A stretch of DNA of 45,794 bases from Pseudomonadota bacterium (GTDB lineage: Bacteria > Desulfobacterota > Binatia > UBA12015): contig SXLG01000123.1 of the NCBI GenBank assembly GCA_005777805.1, forward strand, positions 1 through 45,794, given 5' to 3'. Position numbers and translations under genes: made by a program. Shown in pieces: positions 1 through 7,300 of this stretch (the stretch's first letter is position 1; each line of letters starts with the position of its first letter). Below the pieces are notes generated by a model, which had not been told where the DNA came from, ran no database searches, and was given only the letters and a program-made list of their open reading frames with translations.

Positions 1-19
1 CGAGTCCCGCCCGCGGCAC

Positions 20-643
20 TCAGCCCAGCGCTTGGCGCACGCGGGCAGCGATCTCGTCGGGCGTCCACTCGATGCGTGGCGCAGGCGGGCCCTGGTCGGC
101 GATGGTCTCGACCAGCACCATCGCCGGCCCCTCGGCCGCGAGCGCGCGGCGCAGGGCGGACTCGAGGTCCGGCGCGGCGCACACGCGCAGGGCCAGCGCG
201 TAACCAGCGGCACGGGCGACGTCCTCGAGAGGCACCTCTGCGGAAATAGTCGCTTGTCCACCGGTCGAAGCATAGACGCCGTTGTCGATGACCAGGTGCA
301 GGAAGTGGCGCGGCCGCGATGCGGCGATGCGGGCCAGCGTGCCCATGTTCATGAGCACGTTGCCGTCACCGTCGACCACTGCGACCGGCCGGTCGGGCTG
401 TGCCAGCGCGACGCCAAGCCCGATCGAGGAGGCGAGCCCCATCGAGCCGATCATGTAGAAGTGCTCCGGACGGTCGAGGGCCGCGTGCGCCCAGCGCGAG
501 AGAAAACCGTTGGCGCACACGACCGCTCGACCGGCGAGCAGAGGCATCGCGAGAGCGAGCGCGCGGCGCGTGTCGAGCCGGCCGTCCTCTTCGCCCGCGG
601 CCCCGCCCCGTCGCGCCGGCCCGGCTCTCGAAGTCCGGGTCAT
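20..643 (-). CDS. Phosphonopyruvate/sulfopyruvate decarboxylase, beta (TPP-binding) subunit
   Basis: The protein (207 aa) is the thiamine-diphosphate-binding half of a ComE/Ppd-type decarboxylase, which converts phosphonopyruvate to phosphonoacetaldehyde and makes PEP mutation irreversible. The TPP/Mg motif is visible as VVDGDGNVLMNMG, followed by the helix and LVIDNGVYASTGGQ typical of the family. The preceding MIGSMGLASSIGLGVALAQ is the usual glycine-rich entry to this fold. Family single-chain enzymes are about 375-400 aa, so this is one half; the alpha half lies immediately upstream in the operon. I chose the ATG at 643 because it follows a duplicated segment and gives a normal-length subunit; the ORF-track start lies inside the alpha gene. 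A sulfopyruvate substrate cannot be excluded from sequence, but the adjacent PEP mutase favours phosphonopyruvate. The stop lies 19 bp from the window edge, so further operon genes may be missing. Confidence 0.85.
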   Translation of the reverse strand: MTRTSRAGPARRGGAAGEEDGRLDTRRALALAMPLLAGRAVVCANGFLSRWAHAALDRPEHFYMIGSMGLASSIGLGVALAQPDRPVAVVDGDGNVLMNMGTLARIAASRPRHFLHLVIDNGVYASTGGQATISAEVPLEDVARAAGYALALRVCAAPDLESALRRALAAEGPAMVLVETIADQGPPAPRIEWTPDEIAARVRQALG

Positions 644-714
644 GCGGACAATCCAGCGGGCACGACCAGCGTCGCCGCGCACCCGGGCTGCGGTCCCGGC
701 CGACCCCTGCTCAT
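640..714 (-). CDS. Possible 24-codon micro-ORF created by the duplication
   Basis: An ATG at 714 overlaps the alpha-subunit TGA and opens a 24-residue frame ending in VVPAGLSA, an echo of the alpha C-terminus VVPAGLFA. Its stop overlaps the beta-subunit ATG in the same TCAT arrangement. It may only be a by-product of the duplication, or it may couple translation from alpha to beta. There is no evidence that the peptide is functional. Confidence 0.25.
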   Translation of the reverse strand: MSRGRPGPQPGCAATLVVPAGLSA

Positions 715-740
715 GCGAACAATCCAGCCGGCACGACCAG
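640..740. repeat. Imperfect 30-bp direct repeat, period 71 bp, between decarboxylase subunits
   Basis: Copies at 640-669 and 711-740 begin tcatgcgRacaatccagcSg and agree at 28 of 30 positions. Each copy contains a TGA stop overlapping an ATG on the minus strand. The upstream copy is the 3' end of the alpha gene and the downstream copy is the junction to the beta gene. The sequence between them (670-710) is unrelated to either flank. This looks like a duplicated stop/start junction. Confidence 0.85.
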
Positions 741-1211
741 TGCCAGGGGCCGCGACTCCGTGGCGCAAAAGCCGCGCGCCCAGGCCACGTCCGCTTCCAG
801 GGTGTCGGCGCCGAGCCGCCGCCAAGGAACCTCGATCGCGTCGAGAATGGCCGGCATCGCGCGCCCCATGACCAGATGCTCGGGAGCGTCATGCCCGCCC
901 TCGCCGCGCCAGGTCACGACCAGCAATACGGGCAGCCGGTAGATCGCGTGCAGCGAGCCGATGGCGTTGATCGACACGCCAAGCCCGGAGTTCTGCATCA
1001 GGACGACCGGCAACCGCCCCGCCAGCGCGGCCCCGGCCGCAAGCCCCAGCGCTGCGTCTTCGCGCGTCTCGGCGATCCAACCCTCGGGCACGAGAGCTGC
1101 GATCACCGAGCCGACGAGCGAGCAGGGCACCCCGGTGAAGAAGTCGAAACCCTGCTCGCGCAACAGGCCGGCGAACGCCGCGCCACGCGCTGCGGCCTGA
1201 TCCACGCTCAT
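711..1211 (-). CDS. Phosphonopyruvate/sulfopyruvate decarboxylase, alpha (PYR) subunit
   Basis: A 166-residue pyrimidine-domain half of the TPP decarboxylase. It starts MSVDQAAARGAAFAGLLREQG and has the family landmarks DFFTGVPCSLVG near residue 25, an ETREDAALGLAAGAALAG segment carrying the conserved catalytic Glu, and LMQNSGLGVSINAIGSL near residue 75. These match ComD and the N-terminal half of single-chain Ppd. It would pair with the beta subunit next door, with the active site at the subunit interface. I chose the ATG at 1211 because the upstream in-frame extension in the ORF track is arginine-rich and unlike the family. There is a 61-bp gap to the preceding gene. Confidence 0.85.
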   Translation of the reverse strand: MSVDQAAARGAAFAGLLREQGFDFFTGVPCSLVGSVIAALVPEGWIAETREDAALGLAAGAALAGRLPVVLMQNSGLGVSINAIGSLHAIYRLPVLLVVTWRGEGGHDAPEHLVMGRAMPAILDAIEVPWRRLGADTLEADVAWARGFCATESRPLALVVPAGLFA

Positions 1212-1272
1212 CGCACGCACCCGGCGCCGACGCTGCCGCCGCACAGCCGGGAGCGTGCGCGTCGGTGGCCTC

Positions 1273-1932
1273 TCACCTCGCCTCCCGGCGGACGCGCGCG
1301 TAGTCCCGAAGCGCGCCGAGCGCGGCCGCCGTGCTGGCAGCCTGCGGCGGCGTTCCCGGATGCTCGCCAAAGCCCTCATCCGTCCACGCCGCAAAGAGCC
1401 ACGCCATCGCGAGTTCGACGGCGCGCGCAGCACCGCCACCCGCACCCGGCTCGACCGTGGCAGCCTGGGCGAGCGCCAGTGCGGCCATCGCGGCGCGCGC
1501 CGCCGCGGCGGTAGCGATCACCGAGGCGCGCTCCCAGTCGGCACCGGCGGCAGCGCCGAAGCCACCGCCCGGCATCTGCAGGGCGAGCAGTGCGTCGAGC
1601 GCTGTTTCAAGCTGCGAGTTCGGCCCCGTCTCGGCCGGCGCGCGGGTGCCGGCGCCCGTGCTCGCGGCGGCGATCTCGACGCGGAGCCGCTCGATACCCT
1701 CGGCAACCCGCCGTACCGCCTCGTCAGCGGGTTCACTCAGCGCGTCAATGACGCCGTCCCGCCGTGCGACCTCGCCAGCGTACCCATCGGTCTCTCTACC
1801 GGCGTGGCTCTCGCGTTCGAGCGCCGGCAGCACGGCCTCCAGGCCGGTGATCAATTCCGCCAGTGCCTCGGCCTCGTTGGCGGCACTCTCGGCGCGCAGC
1901 GCGGCCAGCGTCTCGCCGCCGTGGACCGTCAT
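1273..1932 (-). CDS. Unrecognised protein with prenyltransferase/terpene-cyclase-like repeats
   Basis: The 219-residue product has a charged, probably helical N-terminal half (about residues 1-95, rich in Glu, Ala and Arg). The C-terminal half holds two stretches resembling the alpha/alpha-toroid repeat of squalene cyclases and protein prenyltransferases: LLALQMPGGGFG near residue 120 and WTDEGFGEHPGTPPQAAST near residue 185, each followed by an alanine-rich helix. The ATG overlaps the PEP mutase stop by 4 bp (ATGA), so the two genes are translationally coupled. The family enzymes need more repeats than are seen here, so catalysis is not implied. A role in maturing or binding a phosphonate or lipid product would be inference from context only. 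Confidence 0.55.
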   Translation of the reverse strand: MTVHGGETLAALRAESAANEAEALAELITGLEAVLPALERESHAGRETDGYAGEVARRDGVIDALSEPADEAVRRVAEGIERLRVEIAAASTGAGTRAPAETGPNSQLETALDALLALQMPGGGFGAAAGADWERASVIATAAAARAAMAALALAQAATVEPGAGGGAARAVELAMAWLFAAWTDEGFGEHPGTPPQAASTAAALGALRDYARVRREAR

Positions 1933-3617
1933 CCGCGCAACTCTGCCCAGGCGCGGCGGTAGTCGGCAAAGCTGTCGATCTCCATCCAGCCCTTGTGGAC
2001 CTCGACGCAATCGACGTCGTGGCCGCGATCGAGCAGCTCCTGGAGGAGATCGGTCAGGCTCGCTCGGCCCAGGTCCAGGGCCTCGTGAAAACCGCCCGGA
2101 CGGCCCGCCAGCTCGGCGCAGACCTGACGCACGAGGGCCGCGCCTGCCGCCGAGAGCAGCACGAGTCCGATGAACTCGCCGTCCGCCTCGTCCCGTGCGA
2201 GGCTCTGCCCGATGCGGCGCAGGCGCACGCCCTCGCCCGGCACGAAGCGGCCTGCCTCCGGCCGCGCGCCCCCCTCGGTCACCACCAGATCGAGCGCGCT
2301 CGGGGGCAGGGTGCCGAGCCGCCGCGACTCCGCAAACGCCCGATCGACGACGACGGTGATGTCGCCCGTGGCGCGCAGCAGCCGGGCCACGATCGCGTCG
2401 TCAAAGACCACATCACCGTAAAGACAAAGCAGGGAGCCCTCGAGTTCACGCGCCGCGAGCAGAAACGACACCATCTCGCCGGACTGGGCATACTGCTCGT
2501 TGTCGAAGTAACGGAGGTTGGGGACGTTGACCGCCTCGCGCCGGTAGCCGCGCACGACCGCGATCTCGCGGATGCCGTTTGCGTTGAGTGCTGTGACCTG
2601 ACGCTCGAGCACCGTTCGCCCGCGCACGTCGAGCATGCAGCGCGGCCGATCGGCCGTGATCTCGCCAAGTGCGCCGTCATCGCCCGCAGCGAGCACCACC
2701 GCCGTCACCGGGGAACCACTCATCGGAAGGTAGCGCGATTCGTTGTCACGCAGCTCGTCGAGACCCACCAGCCGATAGATCTCCTCGAGCGGCGCGATTT
2801 CGCGCTCGACGTCAAGCGCTCTGCCCGCGCGCAGGCGGCCGAGCGATTCACGCATGGCGACGACCGCCGCCCGCAACGACTGGTTGGCATAGATCACCAG
2901 CCGGAAGCCGGCAGATTGCAGCTCGTCGAGGGGTGTCCCGATGTAGGTCGTCGGCACGGCGACCAGCGGGGTCGGCCGATCCCAGGCGCGCGCCACGCAG
3001 CGCAACTCGTCGAGATCGGGCGCCTTCGAGTGTACCAGCACGGCGTCGGCGCCGGCGTCAGCGTATGCCCGGGCGCGGCGCATCGCCTCGTCGTGGCCCC
3101 AGCCCGCGATCAGCGCCTCGGTGCGCGCGATGACGACGAACTCGGGATCGCGTTGGGCCGATTTCGCCGCCGCGACCTTGCCGGCGTGCTCTTCGACCGG
3201 AGCCAGCTCACGTGCCACCCCGGAATAGAAACTGCAACGCTTGGGGAAGACGTTGTCCTCGATGCAGATCGCCGCAATGCCAGCCGCCTCGAAATCCTGC
3301 ACCGTGCGCAGGACGTTGATCGCGTTGCCAAAGCCGGTGTCGCAGTCGGCGATGACCGGGATCGTGGTCGCATCGACCATCGCTCGTGCGGCCTCGAGGG
3401 TCTCGTTCATCGTGAGGATGCTGGCGTCGGGCACCGCGCGCACGGCCGAGATCCCGAATCCACTCGCCCAGATGGCATCGAACCCGGCCTGCTCGGCAAG
3501 CCGGGCCGAGAGCGCGTCGTGCGCACCGCAAGCCACCACCTGCGCGCGCTCGGCAAGCGCACGCCTCAAGGAACGCTTTCCCCTGGACACGCAACGGCCG
3601 TAACGCTTCGCCCACAT
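1929..3617 (-). CDS. pepM: PEP mutase fused to a nucleotidyltransferase (phosphonate biosynthesis)
   Basis: The product has two domains. Residues of about 10-300 form an isocitrate-lyase/PEP-mutase barrel: GAHDALSARLAEQAGFDAIWASGF, a DCDTGFGNA metal-binding segment and an IEDNVFPKRCS loop, later VIARTEAL. The last roughly 240 residues are a sugar-phosphate/choline-type nucleotidyltransferase (VTAVVLAAG, then LYGDVVFDD). PEP mutase makes phosphonopyruvate from PEP; fused cytidylyltransferases of the PntC/Fom1 kind activate a phosphonate as its CMP derivative. The catalytic loop departs from the canonical EDKxxxxxNS: the Lys is Asn and the Asn is Cys, the latter as in the KRC of methylisocitrate lyases. 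The nucleotidyltransferase also has PR where PK is usual. I chose the ATG at 3617, preceded by a GGGAGGGGG tract; a GTG at 3590 fits the family start nearly as well. Confidence 0.8.
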   Translation of the reverse strand: MWAKRYGRCVSRGKRSLRRALAERAQVVACGAHDALSARLAEQAGFDAIWASGFGISAVRAVPDASILTMNETLEAARAMVDATTIPVIADCDTGFGNAINVLRTVQDFEAAGIAAICIEDNVFPKRCSFYSGVARELAPVEEHAGKVAAAKSAQRDPEFVVIARTEALIAGWGHDEAMRRARAYADAGADAVLVHSKAPDLDELRCVARAWDRPTPLVAVPTTYIGTPLDELQSAGFRLVIYANQSLRAAVVAMRESLGRLRAGRALDVEREIAPLEEIYRLVGLDELRDNESRYLPMSGSPVTAVVLAAGDDGALGEITADRPRCMLDVRGRTVLERQVTALNANGIREIAVVRGYRREAVNVPNLRYFDNEQYAQSGEMVSFLLAARELEGSLLCLYGDVVFDDAIVARLLRATGDITVVVDRAFAESRRLGTLPPSALDLVVTEGGARPEAGRFVPGEGVRLRRIGQSLARDEADGEFIGLVLLSAAGAALVRQVCAELAGRPGGFHEALDLGRASLTDLLQELLDRGHDVDCVEVHKGWMEIDSFADYRRAWAELRG

Positions 3618-4383
3618 GCAGACAACCAGTCCCCCTCCCTCGTCGGACACGCGGGGCGCGTCCAAGCCGCTGATGCGGCCCGTCGGTGCTCGGTCCCAAC
3701 TCACTACCTGACGCGACCGCCGCCGCCGTACTGTCGTCGACGGTCACGAATGAATCGAGCGACAGAGGCTCTGCCGCCAGCAGGTCACGCATCAACTCCC
3801 GGCCACTCTCGCCCGCCATGCGCGCGGCGAGATCGAGCCGCTCGCGCGCCACGATTTGCCGGGCCACCGCGCGATGCGCGGCCTGCTCGCCGCCGTCCAT
3901 AAAGCTGCTCGGTGAGCAGGCTGATCGGCGACAGCGTAGCCGGACCCAAGCCGCAAACGACCCAGTTCCTCGTCGGCATGGACGGCGCAGAGGTCGCCAG
4001 CGGAGACCTCACGCGCGCCCCAAGCCGTGGACCACGCTGCTGCTACGGCAGCGACCCGCCGAAGCGCGTGCCCGTCCAGCGCGGGCCGCCCGCGAGGGCT
4101 CGCCTCCGGGCTCGGCTCAGGGGCAAAACCACCCCGCTGCACGCGATGCGAGGCGTAGCGGGCGCCCGCGCAGGTGGGCCCCCGTTGGGCGCGACTCCGG
4201 CGACCGGATCCGCTTGAGCAGCGACCGCCCCATCCACTCCCGGCCCCCGCTGCGCCAAGTGCCCGGGCCAGCTCGCCAGCGGCCCATATCGACACACGGC
4301 ATTGACCACCGGCGGTCGATCGTGCGATGCCCGAGGAACATTACCCCCTCCTGCCCCTCGCGTCTCTCCCGGAGGCCAGCCCC
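3618..4383. other. Gene-free stretch upstream of the phosphonate operon
   Basis: This 766-bp stretch separates the minus-strand phosphonate operon from the plus-strand cysteine-rich gene, so it should hold both promoters. No convincing complete gene is present. On the minus strand, a piece around 3890-4090 (AAVAAAWSTAWGAREVSAGDL in frame) and another around 3660-3900 (MDGGEQAAHRAVARQIVARE) look more protein-like than their surroundings but lie in different frames. They could be a frameshifted relic, or chance in GC-rich DNA. Confidence 0.4.
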
Positions 4384-7300
4384 ATGCTCCAGACCGTGCC
4401 CCCTGCGGCGTCTGATGCCCACCGAAAATCTGTCTTGGGGCGCGCGCCGCGGGGCGTGACAAGGCGTTACCCGCGAGTCCTGCTCGGCACGAGCCTGGTG
4501 CTCCTTGTCCTCGGCTCGGCGCGGGGGGCGGCCGCGCTCTGCACCGCCAACGAGCTCTGTGGCGCAAGCGCCAATCCTTGCGTCATCAGCGGCGCCATCC
4601 GGACCATCGGCCCGGCCTGCGTGCTCGATTTTGGCAGCCGCGCGGTGCAGATCACGACAACCCTCAAGGCCGAACAGGCCCGCGGCTCGTTCGAGCTGCG
4701 CGCTGGCACGCTCACCCTGAGCGGTAAATTGCTCTCTACGGGTTCCGCCAGCGCTCCTGGAGGCACGATCCGGGTCCAGACCAGCGGGGCCTTTCAGATG
4801 ACATCTACCGCCGACATCGATTTGAGCGGCGGCCTGGGCGGCGGCGATCTCGTGGTGGTGGCGGGATCGATCAATTGGGCCGGGGGCAGCGTCAAGGCAA
4901 GCGGCACGAGTACCGACGGCGGCGGTGGCAGCATCTCGCTCGTGGCCGGCGGCAGCGTCGTGGTGGCAGCCGCGTTGACCGCCGAAGGCGGGCGCGCGTC
5001 GGGCGGTGGTCCCGTCGAGATCACCGGGGACGATGTCACGGTGCGCGCCAGCATCAACGTCGATGGTGGAAACTTCGATGGCGGCTCGGTCACGATCACA
5101 GCGGCCGATGCGCTCTCGGTACTCGGCTCGACCACGCAGATCAGCTCGCACGGCGCTCTCGCCGACGAGTTCGCCGGCTATGGCGGAGACATCACGCTCA
5201 GCGCCGGGGGCAACTTGCGCTTCGAGGGTCAGATCGAAAGTCTCGGCGCCGCGCCCGATGCCAGCGGTGGCTTCGTGGACTTGTCCGCTGGGGGCTCGGT
5301 CGAACTCGTCGCGGGCTCGACGATCACCTCGACTGTCGCGAGCGGCGAAGGCACGGGCGGTGACGTGAGCCTCGGGGCGGGGCTAGATGTCACGGTCGCC
5401 GGCGTGCTTGACGCGGGCGGGCCGGCGCAAGGTTTCGGCGGCAACATCAACGTCGCGGCGACACGTGACGTGACCATCGCCACCAGCGGGCGGCTCCGGG
5501 TCGACGCCGGTGAGATGGCCGGCATGGTGAGCACGCATTCACCACGACTCTTGACGGCCGCCGGCCTGATCGACGCGCGGGGCGGCAGCGGCGGACTCGG
5601 GGGAGACATCATCCTCGGCCCGCATTGCCGGGCCGTCCTGCGCGGCACGTTCTACGCCGGCGCGGCTGGCGCCGGCCGGGCCGGCTCGGTCCAGACCCTT
5701 GCGGCGACCCTTGCCATCGAGGCGCCGGCGGTGCTGACGGCGACGCCATGCAGCACCCCGTCCACCGGTTGCATCCGCATCAGTTTGCCCGCGGGCAGCC
5801 CAAGTATCGACACCGGTACGACTTTGAATCCAACTGCAGTGGTGACCTTGGCACCGTCGTTGCGGCCCTGTTGTGGCGACGGAACTCTCGATGTCGGCGA
5901 GGCCTGCGATGACGGCAACCGACTCTTCTGTGATGGTTGCAATTCGTCCTGCGACGTCGAGGGAAGTCCCGCCTGCCCGGCCGACGGTCGCCTCTGCACC
6001 GCCGACTGCCATCCGACCCAGGGCTGCGTCTTCACCAACGAGCCCGATGGTTCGGCGTGCTGGGACGACGGCTCGGTCTGCACCACCGACACCTGCGCCA
6101 GCGGCTGGTGCCGCCACGATCCGATGGTCTGCAACGACGGCATCGCTTGCACCACCGATTCCTGTCACGCCACGCTGGGCTGCACCGCCGCACCCGACAA
6201 TTCCCGCTGTGACGACAGGATCGCTTGCACCGTCGACACCTGCAGCACCACTCTCGGCTGTACCGCCGCGCCCGACAACTCACGCTGCGACGACAGCATC
6301 GCTTGTACCACCGATGCCTGCAGCACCACTCTCGGCTGTACCGCCGCGCCCGACAATTCACGCTGCAACGATGGCGTCGCTTGTACCACCGATGCCTGCA
6401 GCACCACGCTCGGCTGTACCGCCGCGCCCGACAATTCACGCTGCAACGATGGCGTCGCCTGTACCAACGATACCTGCAGCGCCACTCTCGGCTGCACCGC
6501 CGCGCCCGACGATTCGCGCTGCGACGACGGCGTCGCTTGCACCAACGATACCTGCAGCACCACTCTCGGCTGTACCGCCGCGCCCGACGATTCGCGCTGC
6601 GACGACGGCATCGCCTGCACCACCAACTCCTGTCACGCCACGCTCGGCTGCACCGCTACGGCCGACCATTCCCTCTGCGACGACAGCATCGCTTGTACCA
6701 CCGATGCCTGCAGCACCACTCTCGGCTGTACCGCCGCGCCCGACAATTCACGCTGCAACGATGGCGTCGCCTGCACCAACGATACCTGCAGCGCCACTCT
6801 CGGCTGTACCGCGGCGCCCGACAATTCACGCTGCAACGATGGCGTCGCCTGTACCAACGATACCTGCAGCGCCACTCTCGGCTGTACCGCCGCGCCCGAC
6901 AATTCACGCTGCAACGATGGCGTCGCCTGTACCAACGATACCTGCGACGCACTCGCCGGCTGTCGCCGCATCGCCGACAACTCACGCTGCGACGACGGCA
7001 TCGCCTGCACCAACGATACCTGCGACGCGCTCGCCGGCTGCGTCCGCACCGGCGACGACACGCGCTGCGCAGACGGCAACCCGTGCACATCGGACCACTG
7101 CCAGAGCAACGTCGGCTGCCGCAGCATCCCGGGCAACGAGGGGGCGACCTGCGAGGACGGCAGCGTCTGCACCCTCGGCGATCGCTGCGTCCGGGGCGCC
7201 TGCGCCGGGCGCACTCTTCTTGTCTGCGACGACGACAACCGCTGTACGACCGATCGCTGCGAAGCGACGACGGCTTGTGTCTACGAGGAAGAGCCCGCGC

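Noticed and set aside
6130-7065. CRISPR array
   Set aside because: The units are contiguous without spacers and are in frame inside a protein gene.
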